Below are positions 12,341-23,345 of a stretch of DNA of 64,000 bases, one piece after another; the stretch's first letter is position 1, and the number at the start of each line of letters is the position of its first letter. The DNA is taken from positions 14,946,687-15,010,686 of the forward strand of contig NC_082598.1 in assembly GCF_030936135.1 (NCBI RefSeq), read 5' to 3'. The notes under the pieces were generated by a model. It was not told the DNA's origin and searched no databases. It saw only the letters and a program-made list of their open reading frames with translations. The stretch is from Gavia stellata. Lineage: Eukaryota; Chordata; Aves; Gaviiformes; Gaviidae. The translations under genes and the position numbers were made by a program.

Positions 12341-15300
12341 AGCTCCTCTTCCCTCAGGTGTCTGGTCGTAACAGCGAGTTGGATGTGAAAAGGGAGACGT
12401 GAGTTGTGTAAAGACTTGAAACCGCGGATTTCTTGATGGGGATGAAGCGCTTAAACGCTCCAGACCCAAGCTTTAGTAGACGGGGAAGAATCTAGGAAAT
12501 AAAAAATTAGAAATGCTTGTAAACTTAAGCAGAGCTGTAAGTACACTCAGCTGGTGATAATGCATGTGGAGGCACACAGGCCACCAATGACTTCTGGTGA
12601 TGAAGTTCAAAGTATGAAACGTCAAAAGCACCTCGGACACCTTTTTTGACAGTGTGTATAAGTATTGAGTGTGTTAATTGGTTACTGTCATGCACAAAAA
12701 AATGCTTTCTAATCTGCTCGCTCTGTTGTCTTGCTTTTTCTAAAACAATACATGGTGATGAGAGAAAAAAAAAAAAAGATACTTTTCTGCATAATGATAG
12801 TTTTAGTTTACCTGCTGAAGATATGCAGCATGAATCGAGCTAGCTCCTGACACTGAAGTTGAAAATCTCTTCTGAAGTAACTGAAGTTGAGTGCAAGAAA
12901 ACTAACTGCCTGAAATCGGTTTGCAAATACTAAAATTAATAAAAAAGGATGCAAATAAATTAGTAATTCGAAGTACCGACCTGACTTTCTATATACTAGA
13001 TTAATAAAAAAGCTTTGATACCATGAGGAGGTTTTTAGTTAAATAACCCTTTCATAATCTAGTCAACTGTTAATTTCCTAAAAGGGTATACAAATACAGC
13101 ATGTGCAGATAGTTACTGCTTTATCGTTTTATCAAAGGGTACCTTGCTTACTCTGTTTTATTTCAGGAAATGTGCAAAGCTTTTTAGAATACTTCCTCTG
13201 TAATACAAAGTGTATTATACTGAGTATAATAATCTCCAAAGATAAATGAATTAAAAGGATAAAGCATCATCTTTTACGTAACTATAATCATACTCCATTT
13301 AATGACTGGCTTTAGTGCTATAATTATGTTCTTGTTTACAGAAGAGTCTACAGCTGTAGAGAAGAAGAAGAAGCCTCTTACCAGACTGAATCTTCATTCT
13401 GCATTCTGGATTTTGGCATCAATTGCTGTGACATACTACTTTGATTTTTTTAAAACTGTTAAAGAAACTATTCAAGCAGATAGGTAAGGCACCTTTTCTT
13501 ACAAAGAAAGTTGTGTTTTCATCTTACAGTCATATTCAGTTCATTACATCTGAACACTGTGTTTTAAATCTTGGATAGACAAGATCTACAAGAGGAATAG
13601 AGAGAGAGGTGGGACTGTTCAGCCTGGAGAAGAGAAGGCTCAGGGGGATCTTATCAATGCATATAAATACCTGAAGGGAGGGTGCCTCGAAGACGCTCTT
13701 TTCAGTGGTGCCCAGTGACAGGACCAGAGGCAGTGGGCACAAATTGAAACACAGGAGGTTCCCTCTGAACATCAGTAAACACTTTTTCACTCTGAGGGTG
13801 ACCAAGCCCTGGCACAGGTTGCCCAGGAAGGTCGTGGAGTCTCCATTCCTGGAGATACTCGACAGCCATCTGGACATGGTCCTGGGCAACCATCTCTAGA
13901 TGACCCTGCTTGAGCAGGAAGGTTGGATCAGATGACCACCTAAGTTGTTGTTATTAAACTAATTTTTAAGTAAATACAATGCTTAAAATTTTGCTATAAT
14001 TATTTTTTTTTTCTTTAGGCTCTACTGAGCCATCTGTGTACATGCAGGATGTTTTAATACTGTACCTTCAAGTTTACACTTAAGTACAAGAAATCGCTGC
14101 TTGTTTTGTTGAAAGTGTTGGAGTTTTGATTTTATATTAATCAAAAAGCTGAAATTAATCTTTAAATGTCAAAATGAAGTTCATTTCTCTAGAAGTTCTC
14201 TAGGCTTCTTTTGAGTAGATCAGCGAAAGATTGAAATAATTTCTATGAAGTAGTTTCTATTTCTATTCTATTTCTTTTCTATTATTTTCTATTTTCAATG
14301 GGATTGATGGGTGTTAAATATTTTTAGATAGCTTCACCTGGAAGTGCTTTTAAAACTGTCTCATTGTCTTTATTGTATCAGTCGGTGGAAGCTGAACAGG
14401 GCCTCACTCTGTGCTGTGAGGTTCTCTGGAGCTGCTTTTCCAGGCTGGTCTAGGTACACCCTACACCCAGTTGGCTGTGGATACAAACTAGTGACTCCAG
14501 GATGCGATCAAAGTTTTGGGTGGCCCCATCTGTTCCCTGCAGGACCCTGTCTTCCTGCATTGCTTGTTTAACTAGACTATGGCAACTGCTCTCTTAATGC
14601 AGATTTCTTAATTGGTAGTACTGGGGTACTAAAATAGCATATGATATTTGCTGTACCATACCAGAGCAAATATTACGTGAGTAGGAAGATCCTGGATCGT
14701 AATTTAGTAATCAAAGTATGATAATAAGAATTCACTTTTTAGTATTTTTATTTGCTAAATACACATTCAGGTAAGTGTGAGATTTTATTGAAGTGCATCT
14801 TCTTCCCAAATTCTTTCCCATCTTACTCTTGAAGTATGTCCTCAAAGAGGCTCAAAAGTGCATCTTCCTAAGTAATCTCATACCCTGTGTTGTCTTGATT
14901 CTGAGTTTGAAGTCCTGGATGTCTCTGTGGTTTTCTTCATCTGCTATAAAGAAAAATCTTCATGCTTCTTGTCTGTTAAATTTGAGAGTTCATAAACTTC
15001 AAACCTTGCTAAAGCTTTCTGCAACATTTCTGTTGCCCAAAAATCAGTAGTCTAATTTATAGTGAGAAGCACAGTTGCAGTGGAGCCTATTTTATTTCAT
15101 TACTGACAAAGTATTTTTGGTGTGGTAGTATAGTAGATCACTGACAAGGTCTGTTGCATTGCATTTTCAAAATACTTGAGGGAAAAATAAATGACAGGAA
15201 TGATACATTGCAAAATTGAACTCAAGTAGTTATGTATATTAGACAGCTTTAGAAGGGCAAAAGTGTTTTGTAAAAGTAATTTAAGGAAAAAATTACAGGA

Positions 15301-16867
15301 TCTCTAGGCTGATCTGTATAATTAACAGATATTGGCTGTTCTGTCTCTAGACTAGAATGAAGATTAATGTGCGAACTGCAATATGACTGTGCTTAACATG
15401 CTTTCTCCCCACAGTTGGTGGTTTGCCTCTGGCAGTTGTTTATTGGCTGCATGTTTATCTGTTGCCTTTTACTGCATACTGTATCTTGAGTGGTATTGTG
15501 GAATTGAGGACTACGATGCACAGTATCCAGCACTAATACCTATCACAACAGCTACCTTTATTGCAGCAGCAATTTGGTAAGTTCGAACACTGTGTACAAA
15601 CTTCTGCTAAACCTGTGCAAGTCTAACTGTGTTAATGGGCTCATTTCATAAAAAGTATAATTCCTCTAATTCTATTAAGTGTATTGGTGACAATACCAGT
15701 TCTACGTAGCATAATTTCTTCCACTTTCAACATTCATTCACAAAGCAAGAGTTGCAGCTGTCAAAACTGTATATTAAGTGTACTGGTAGATGTACCAGAT
15801 ATTTTCTGTCTTGAAAATCTGTGGGAAAACTGAAGCCCTTAGCTTTGTTAGTGTAAATTGCTCACCTCTGACAACTATTTGTGAGGTTTACAAATTAAGA
15901 CAAAGGTCTTTTCCCTAGCTGAGAAGAAATTATGCTTGATCAATTTTAATACAGAGTTCTTAATTATCAAACAATCTATAAATAGCAAATGTATACTGAA
16001 ATTTATACTTCTGACTATTGTTATATGAGCTTTAAGGGTTTATATCTTGTCAGAGAATGGTACTTTTAGTAGGAGCTACTTTAGGAGTCAGAATTGGGCA
16101 AATGTGCATGTGAATGAAAAAATTACATATGTGTGTGACAGTATATTTATTTGCTTTCTGCATGAAAGCTGGTTCTCTCTTTAAGCTTAGATGTTGTATC
16201 TGAATAATGTCAGTCATTATTTGTTGCAATGCTGGGAAAAAAAGGAAGACTGAAGAAGATAAAGGTTCCCTATAGTTTAGAATTAGTCAAATCTATAATC
16301 CTTGTAATTCAGTTGTAAAATAAGTTGGTTTTACCTCTTTCTCTTCAGTTAACTTAAATCTGCTTGGCTGGAAATACAAATTAAAGCTTTTCTCTGTTGC
16401 CATGTATGCCCATGGAAAAATCAAGAGTAGTTAATTTTCAAGTGCTTCATATACAGAGATTCTGAAGGTAAAAGGTATCTTTACCCTTGATGGGACTGGG
16501 TGGACTTGCTCAGTGTAAAATCTGCAGCAGCTACTGAAGTTCTAGGGTGAGTTGTCAGTAAATAAACAGTAAACTAAACTACCAATTGAAGAAGTGGGTG
16601 CTGGGGTCTTTTTGTTTTGTTTTCTCTCAAGTTGTAAAGAAACAAGTATTTTTCCAGGTTGAGTAATTTAAATCTCATTTCCTTTTGTGCCACGTTTTCT
16701 TTGTGTGGCTGGTATTTCCATAGTATGACAATTGAACTTAGCAAAAACTTCCTGCTTTTATTCCCAGTTTCAACATCGCCTTGTGGCCTGTCTGGTCGTT
16801 TATGACACCTTTGTTGCTCTTTATTCAGTTTATGGGTGTTGTGATGCTTGTGTCACTCCTGGGATAA
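11979..16867 (+). CDS. TMEM128: TMEM128, transmembrane protein 128 (whole coding span, 4 coding exons)
   Basis: Spliced CDS join 11979-12087, 13342-13483, 15415-15576, 16768-16867 = 513 nt, 170 aa (human about 165). All introns are GT-AG and phases match (1, 2, 2). The variable proline/arginine-rich N-terminus (residues 1-36) is followed by the family-specific STAVEKK segment and four hydrophobic segments at about 57-75, 87-108, 122-139 and 143-169. The paired LEWYCGI (108-114) and [10 protein letters not shown] (121-130) motifs, and the C-terminal run FNIALW...FTPLLLF-like...QFMGVVM...LLG, match mammalian TMEM128. It is a small polytopic membrane protein, thought to reside in internal membranes; its molecular function is not established. 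The start at 11979 is the first ATG of the frame in the CpG island and has G at +4. OTOP1 lies about 6 kb downstream in the same orientation, as in human. Confidence 0.95.
13342..13483 (+). CDS. TMEM128: TMEM128 coding exon 2
   Basis: Follows the acceptor TTGTTTACAG and ends at the donor GATAG^GTAAGG. It encodes residues 37-83 with [16 protein letters not shown] and the first membrane segment [12 protein letters not shown], nearly identical to mammalian TMEM128. Confidence 0.95.
13590..13950 (+). mobile_element. CR1 LINE 3'-end fragment, sense
   Basis: Carries the diagnostic CR1 3' region in sense orientation: GTTCAGCCTGGAGAAGAG near 13617, a CACTTTTTCACTCTGAGGGT block, the TGGCACAGGTTGCCCAGG segment at about 13810 and a terminal GGTTGGATCAGATGACC. 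The reading frame is broken, so this is an inactive 5'-truncated copy, located in TMEM128 intron 2. Confidence 0.9.
15415..15576 (+). CDS. TMEM128: TMEM128 coding exon 3
   Basis: Follows TCTCCCCACAG and ends at AATTTG^GTAAGT. It encodes residues 84-138, including the second membrane segment, the signature [11 protein letters not shown] loop and the start of the third segment [17 protein letters not shown]. Both ends carry split codons (Ser84 and Cys138). Confidence 0.95.
16768..16867 (+). CDS. TMEM128: TMEM128 coding exon 4 with stop codon
   Basis: Follows TTTATTCCCAG and encodes residues 138-170 ([12 protein letters not shown]..., ending VSLLG) and a TAA stop at 16865-16867. The C-terminus is the most conserved part of the family and ends at the same residue as in mammals. 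Confidence 0.95.
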
Positions 16868-18297
16868 GTCCTTCAGGTAAATAATTGAATTGTTTAAGCA
16901 CATAAAATGATTTATCTTGTTGCATGAACTGCTTTGTTACACATTTAAGGATTGTAAGACAATTTTAAGGATTCCTTCTCTGTGTTTTGTGTACACTTTT
17001 AGAATATTGACATTTTGCGGCATATAGAGTAACCGGAGAACATACAAGTATCCTAAGGTGTAGAATATCCTTTTTCTCTTCTCTAAGATTCCGTTCTAGA
17101 CAGCAAAAAGAAGTGATTGGTGAGAATGGATGGTTTTAGGGCAGTACAGACCAAATACCTGTAGTTTTTACCCAGACTGGGAAAACTTCTTAGTGAAGTT
17201 GCTTGACCTGATAGTAAAGGGGAGAAGCTATTAACATCCATACACAACTGTCTTCTCTATTTTTATATTTTTTTATTAAAATTCTTTGTCTTGTCTTTGT
17301 CTTTAAGTATGCTGTTCTCATTTTCTGTGGTGAACAGTCCAGATCAACCTGCTATCTGGAAAACTGCCATATATCAAAAGTTCTTTGTTCTTCCTAAAGA
17401 AACAACTTTTCAAAGGCAAAATCGGATATTTTGTTGACTTGAAAAATTCATTATCAATAACTGCCACATTGAAAAGGGGTTCTTTGTTAGGATATTCTAT
17501 TAAAATGAATCCTGTGAAACTGAAAAAGTTTAAGGCAGGTATCAAAGACCACTCAGTAAATAGGGTAAGGGACGTCCCCTGTATCACAGGCGTCTACATC
17601 ATCCAGTGAAGTGACTCCTTCAGCAGGTCTTGTTTGCTGTACTTCTCAAGGAAACGTGGGGAAGCCTTTTTGATTTTGCTTGTCGTCACAAATCCTTTCC
17701 GGTGAGGAAGTCCCCCAACGTTTTTATGAGTGCAGCAAGAAGAATGAGACAGTGCTGGATTTTGATTGTAGCCTCTTGTAGTGCCAGAGTTGTAGGCAAA
17801 AAATATGTAACAGCTGGGACAGTGAAACACAGCTTTTGTTTGCATAAATAAACGGAAGCTAGTGTTGCATATTTTTCTTCCCTATTTCCTAGATATCAAG
17901 AAACCTGTTTTTTTAAGGCGGTAATTAACTTAGGTCATACTCTGTCAACACCTATAGACTTCTGAAAAATACAATACCTCAGAACCTCTTTACTGTATTA
18001 TGGGACCTTCAGTCACACTGGTTAATACAGACTTCTTCAAATCATGTTTGTTCGTTCTGTCATTAGCTATGTTCTGTCTGAACACTGGAAGGATGTGGGG
18101 AAAGGACACATTTCAGTGTGCTAGAGCTGATCGTATGAACAGACTAAAACAACCATTCTGCATTAATTTGTACTTAGAAAGTAAGAAGTACAAGTGAATT
18201 ACAGATACCCTGAACAGCTGAACCTTATGAAAACATTCTGGTTTTCTATATGAACAGCCAAGTGAATTCTGTTATACAGAACTTAATTGATTTTTTT

Positions 18298-18324
18298 ATT
18301 AGGCCAATAATTATTTGGCCTAAT
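18298..18324. repeat. Short inverted repeat (10-bp arms, 7-nt loop)
   Basis: ATTAGGCCAA and its exact complement TTGGCCTAAT flank the loop TAATTAT. It lies in the presumed TMEM128 3'UTR intron about 140 bases before the acceptor and could form a hairpin or be the remnant of a palindromic transposon end. Confidence 0.8.
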
Positions 18325-18785
18325 AATTAGGACCAAATTATTACTTGCTGATGCAAAATCATTAACTAATCAATATCAAATTAGTACAAGATACAGCTTG
18401 TGCCGTATATACAAACTTACAGCATTTTTATTAAAGTTGGATTTGTTTTTTCTTTTCTTTCAGCTTCATGTGAAGGACTCAAGTAACTCTTATCCTTCAA
18501 AGTGGATGTCACTTTTGTTACATTCCAGTACTTTTATTATTTCTAATACTGCTTGTTTGCTCTAACTTATACCGTAATTCTTAGGCTACCTGATTTATAA
18601 ATCAAATGGACATAACCATAGGTCAGCCAGTGGCTGGGAAAAAGCAACTGATTAGTGAAGAATTGAAAGATCGATAGGTTTTGCCTCTCTTAATAACATA
18701 AAGCATTCCATCACTGCTTTGTAAAGCTTTTATTTATATTTCAATATTAAGCAGACGAGTAGTAAGTCAGTTATACAGTCCTAAA

Positions 18786-18846
18786 TTCTATTTGGGGACT
18801 CCAGAGGTCACCTAGTCCAACTTCCTGCTCAAAGCAGGGTGGTTGG
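18786..18846 (-). mobile_element. CR1 LINE 3'-end scrap, antisense
   Basis: GGACTCCAGAGGTCACCTAG and TCCAACTTCCTGCTCAAAGC are the reverse complement of the conserved CR1 3' terminus. Only about 60 bp survive. Confidence 0.75.
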
Positions 18847-19247
18847 TTTGAAAGTAATTGATACTTATTATAAGTGTTGTGGGTTTTTAATACTATATTA
18901 AATACTATACTTTCCATTTGAATTGACAGCTAAAATATTGTTATCTGGAATCTGTAAATCTGGAATCTGGAATACTTGTAAACTTACTCATAGATGACAC
19001 AGGAGACATTTCTTGATCTATTAAATTGCTAATGTTATGTGTGTTACCATGCAGGAAGTATTTTACTACCTAATATCTTGACTTCAGACTTGCTAGTGTT
19101 TGAAAAAAGATAGGGATTGGGGTAAGGGCCTAGAAAGCTGGTTGATGTTTACATCATTGTTAATTTGGCATTGCCATTAGTGAAATAAATAAATTCTACT
19201 TGTGCCGATACAGTTTGTCCGCAGCCAAAGATAGATGATCAAGCTGT

Positions 19248-19296
19248 GAATAACAATAATACGAACAAAATTATTGAATAACAATAATATGAACAA
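19248..19296. repeat. AT-rich tandem duplication, 28-bp period
   Basis: GAATAACAATAATACGAACA recurs 28 bases later as GAATAACAATAATATGAACA. One full and one partial unit, in the putative TMEM128 3'UTR. Confidence 0.75.
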
Positions 19297-20220
19297 TGTT
19301 AACACTACACAAAAAAATTAAGAGCACAAAGTCAATTCTTTTGATGTATGCACTATTTTTCAGTATTCAGGATGTTACTCTTCTGTAAATTAACCTTTCA
19401 TTCTCAGCAGTGCCTGTTAATGAAGTCACCATTTTTCTTCTGCAGCAATAAAAACTAACTAACTTAAATGCCATTAGTCATACACAGTTGGGAGAATAAA
19501 ATAACTTTGTTCACTTTGGCTGAGATACCTAAGTATTTGGAAACCTGTGCACCATTTAGTTGCTAGACCATTTTATATAGATCCTTGTGGTAAATACTTT
19601 CATTCCCAGACCTTTTGGAAGATAAGAGAATGTAGAAGCTGGGTATTGAAACTTGTTAAAATTTACTCCTTGTGACTGTTGCTTCGAGTCTGGACTGTTA
19701 GAGGAGACTGTGTTCTTCATTCTGACTTTCAAATTCACACCATTGCTGAACAGACAATACATGAAATGTTTAGTAATGAAAAAGATAGACTTTGTCTTAA
19801 GCTGCTACAGTTTCATTAAGGAAAAAAGTTGCTGTCAGTATGCAGTACAAAGGATCAGTCAAACCAAAATAAAATACATTTAGCACTACCATTAAGTATC
19901 TTGTAGAGTTACAGCTCAATTTGCTTAAATGTAGTATTTAAGTTTTCCAAAATCAGTTATACTTCACATCTTTAAAGGGGAAGTTGCTTATCTTCAGGTC
20001 TTCATCTTTTAACAAATTTTAACAATGCATATACAGGTACATTTGAGTAACTTTGTTTATTATGATATTTAAATGCACTGTTGCTCAGGGATCGTAATTA
20101 TCACTGTATTTTTATTTGTCAACTATATAAATGCTCTAGGTGTTTTAAGTTGCCTTGTACTCTTGCATTAAAATCACTATTTGCTACAAGTTTTTTCAGA
20201 TTTACTCTTCTGGACATCTT

Positions 20221-20226
20221 AATAAA
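20221..20226 (+). terminator. TMEM128: Candidate poly(A) signal of TMEM128
   Basis: Canonical AATAAA followed within about 30 bases by T/GT-rich sequence, and the last good signal before the antisense CR1 at 20795. The choice among several AATAAA hexamers is an inference. Confidence 0.45.
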
Positions 20227-20794
20227 CTTTGTACAAAAGTGATCAATTATTGTTCAGTACTTAATTATTTAACCATCCAGTTCCACTGTTCTTGGGTACT
20301 GTCAGCCCTCATTTTGCCTATAAAATAGATGTTCTTGTAGATTTTAAATACTGTACTTGACTTGGAGTATGGTTGTCTTTCATGACCTCTCAGCTGGGTT
20401 TATTGAAGGTGTAATACCATTCTGTACACCTTTGGAGAGCTAAAATCCCAGGTAGATATGCTCATTGTACAAAAGTCCTGCAAAGTCTTTCAGTAACGGT
20501 TATGATTATCCAATACAATATTATTCACTTACTTGCTCAAAAGGAAGTAGTGGCGAATCTGGGGAGAATTTAAAACAATGTTTGCTGTAATTAGCAACCT
20601 GACAAAATATTCCTGCCACTTCCAGTTCTGTGAACTCCTTGCTTTTGTTATTTGCTTGCCACCAAATAAAGAATTTAGGGCAAGAGATTAGACAGAGGTA
20701 TCTTAATAGTTTCCTGAAAACAATTATCAGGTGGTCAAAATCCCTACCTCTGCCAAAGCTGGCTACAGACCACCATAGATCTTTTCTGTATCCA

Positions 20795-21125
20795 TTTCAC
20801 AGAATCATTAAGGTTGGAAAAGACCTGTAAGATCACCAAATCCAACTATCAACCCACCACCACCCTGCCCACTAAACCATGCCCCGCAGTGCCACGCCTA
20901 CACATTTCTTGAACACCTCCAGTGATGGTGACTCCACCACCTCCCTGAGCAGCCTGTTCCAATGTTTGACCACTCTCTCAGTAAAGAATTTTTTCCTAAT
21001 ACTCAGTTTAAACCTGCCCTGGCTCAATTTGAGGCCATTTCCTCTTGTTCTGTCATTTACATTAATTTCATCTGAGGATGAGAACCAGCTGTACCAGCAC
21101 CAAAGAGCTTTTCTTCACAGGTGAA
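20795..21125 (-). mobile_element. CR1 LINE 3'-end fragment, antisense
   Basis: Begins with the reverse complement of the CR1 terminus (CACAGAATCATTAAGGTTGG), followed by GTGATGGTGACTCCACCACC, a CCTGTTCCAATGTTTGACCA block and GAGGCCATTTCCTCTTGTTC, all standard CR1 3'-end landmarks in reverse. It is 5'-truncated and non-coding, lying between TMEM128 and OTOP1. Confidence 0.93.
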
Positions 21126-22028
21126 AAGGGATGCTCTAGAATCATCTTCACATAGAAGTAAAATACTCTAGATAGTGAAGATTATTTTTCAGTTACCCAT
21201 AGAAGCTCTGTAAAATGAAAGCATCTTCCTTAGTTGTTCTTTAAAGGTTACGTTACATAAGATAAAAGTAGGACTTGGCATTTCCAGAAGCTTCAGATAG
21301 TGATGGATGTAGCCCTGAGCTAGAGGTGGTTGAAGCCTTAAATGTTTGTCTAGTTATGCTTTTTATTTATGTTGCTGTTACGGGCCGGACAGAAACATAG
21401 GGCTAGCTTTTGGTTAAGTGCCTTTTTCAAAAGGAAAATTTGTAGGTGGCTTAAAATACCTGTTTCTTGAGAACAGGCCAAAATGAATAAAGGACATGAG
21501 TTACTACTTCCCTATGCTTACCTAAATAGGGGACTGTACAGAATTCACTCATTCAACCCTTCTGCCATTTTGTTCTCCTTCTCTGTTCAAGAGGAACGTG
21601 AACCTCAGAAATTTACATACAAGTTCAGAAATGTCCTTTGTTACTTAAGAAAAAAAATCCTCTTACTCATTTCTGGCTTCAGAAGAGAAAAAGCTTAAAA
21701 CCTGTGTCAGATTTGCTGGTGCAAGTGGAGTAAAATAGATGCTGTCTTTTAATTTCTCCCGTTTTGGTGTTGGTTTTTTTTTATGTAGCTGAATTGGTGG
21801 CTTAATTTCATGTGAGACATAGGTCATTTGCTGTAAAAAACAATGCTTTGGATATTTGGTATGTTACCAACAGATACAGGGTAAAAATGTAAGACCTGCC
21901 TGGCCAGTCCATCTTCGTATTTGGCCCCCAAGCTATGGTTAGGTACCTGAATACCTAGAATTAAGAGAATTTGTATTGTACACAAACAAAATACCATTTA
22001 AAATAAGTAGTGTTTTACATGGGGCTAA

Positions 22029-22064
22029 ATTCCTGTCAACCCCTATATTCCTGTCAACCCCTAT
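22029..22064. repeat. Perfect tandem duplication, 18 bp x 2
   Basis: ATTCCTGTCAACCCCTAT occurs at 22029-22046 and again at 22047-22064 with no mismatch. Confidence 0.9.
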
Positions 22065-22439
22065 AGCTGGTGCTCCAAATCTTGAAGTTTGAATACATCA
22101 ATGTCTTATGACCATAGGTCACAGTTACAACTAAGCAGTTTAAATAGGAAAAGGTAAATATTTACAATCTGTATAAAAATTGGGAAAATGAATAAATAAG
22201 AAATGGACTAAATCCTGCAGAAGTCTCTGCTACTTTGAGCTCAGTTGTTGCTACTCCAGCTAGCAATCGCTGTAATGCTCTGGTGTCAGAATGGGACCTA
22301 CTGAAAAGAGAGCAATTGCTACCTTTGAAAGGTCTAGAAAATTCCTGAAAGCGGAGGGCGTTTATTACCAGTGGGAATGCCAGTTGCCAAAAAGAAGGTG
22401 GGTTGTGGGGCCCAGAGCATGAAACGGTGGCGGGTGATG

Positions 22440-23345
22440 CCATTTCCACCCCCGTGCGAAGGAGCTGGATCACCGCCTGCTCAGGCCCCGGGCCGCGGGG
22501 CAGGCTCCATCGGCCCCGTCCTCCCCGTCTCTGAACAGCTCCCGCATGTTGGCCGTTCCTCGGCTTTCCAGCCAGCCCTTAACCGTCAGGGGTGTTTGTT
22601 CACCGCGTGCTATCTTTCCCATCTCCCTGGCTAGAGAACTCGTTACGCCGCGCGCGTCTCCGTCAACACGGACGTAAGCTCCATGTCCCTCACCGCAACC
22701 CGCCGCGCGGGGCTCGCCTGCCCCTGCAAGGGACGTGACCACCTCCGGACGAATCTTCCGCTGAATGATTTCTCCCCTACCCCTAATCCCGACCCTCGCT
22801 GTTGGCAGACTCCAAGGCAAACCTCACCAGCCTTTACCCCCGCCGGCAGCCTGCCTTCCCCCGGGGCAGCCCGGGGCTCCCCCCGGAGGCTCCCGCCCGG
22901 CGGGCTGCGGCTGCGGGGCGGCACGACGAGGGCCGGCGGCTCCGCTCCGCCCCCGGCCGCCGAGGGGGGGACGGGCCAGCCGACGGCCTCGGGGCTTCCC
23001 GGGGGAAGCGGGGTCGCCTGCTTGCAGCACCTGGCGGGCGGCGTGGGAGATGGAGAAAGCCGCCGGTTCCCCCTCCGTGGGCGGCAGCTACCCGCAGAAA
23101 AACGCCGAGATCCTCAGCAGCCAGTACGGCATCAACCTCTTCCTGGCCGGGCTGCTGCTCACCTTCGCCTGGGCTGTGCATGCCGTGGGCATCAGCAAGA
23201 GCCACCTGCTCTCCTACCTCATCACCCTGATGCTCATCCAGCTGCTGTGGATGCTGTGGTACCTCTGCAGGAGCTGCACGCAGAGGAGGCTTATCCGGGA
23301 CAAGGACACGCATGCCGGAGCCCGCTGGCTGAAGTGTAAGTACTG
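22440..23345 (+). promoter_or_regulatory. OTOP1: CpG island promoter of OTOP1
   Basis: GC- and CpG-rich from about 22440 through the end of OTOP1 exon 1, with AT-rich flanks. No TATA box is evident. Several frames are open on both strands because of base composition; only the + frame that becomes the first otopetrin membrane segments is real. The transcription start site cannot be fixed. Confidence 0.8.
23050..23335 (+). CDS. OTOP1: OTOP1 exon 1
   Basis: Encodes residues 1-95 plus one base: a short leader (MEKAAGSPSVGGSYPQKN) then membrane helices 1 (about 27-47) and 2 (about 52-73). The ATG at 23050 has G at -3 and +4. The same frame is open upstream to another ATG at 22765, so the true start could be 95 codons earlier, although that stretch resembles nothing in otopetrins. 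The donor is GAAGT^GTAAGT. Confidence 0.85.

Larger units (their letters stand above)
16868..20245 (+). other. TMEM128: TMEM128 3' untranslated region, probably spliced
   Basis: Nine bases after the stop lies a good donor (CTTCAG^GTAAAT, intron from 16877). The next strong acceptor, a long pyrimidine tract ending TTCTTTCAG at 18463, would open a 3'UTR exon at 18464. An AATAAA at 20221 followed by GT-rich sequence is a plausible cleavage signal; others lie at 19447 and, if the intron is retained, at 17847. No coding potential is seen here. The intron contains a 27-nt AT-rich hairpin at 18298-18324 and the 3'UTR exon a CR1 scrap. Confidence 0.6.

Noticed and set aside
13705-13899. Open frames on both strands within the intron 2 repeat of TMEM128
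   Set aside because: They are translations of the non-coding CR1 3' region, not host genes or intact reverse transcriptase.
14390-14575. GC-richer segment in TMEM128 intron 2 considered as a retroviral LTR or extra exon
   Set aside because: No terminal TG...CA pair, no target-site duplication and no poly(A) signal arrangement was seen. The open frame is unrelated to TMEM128.
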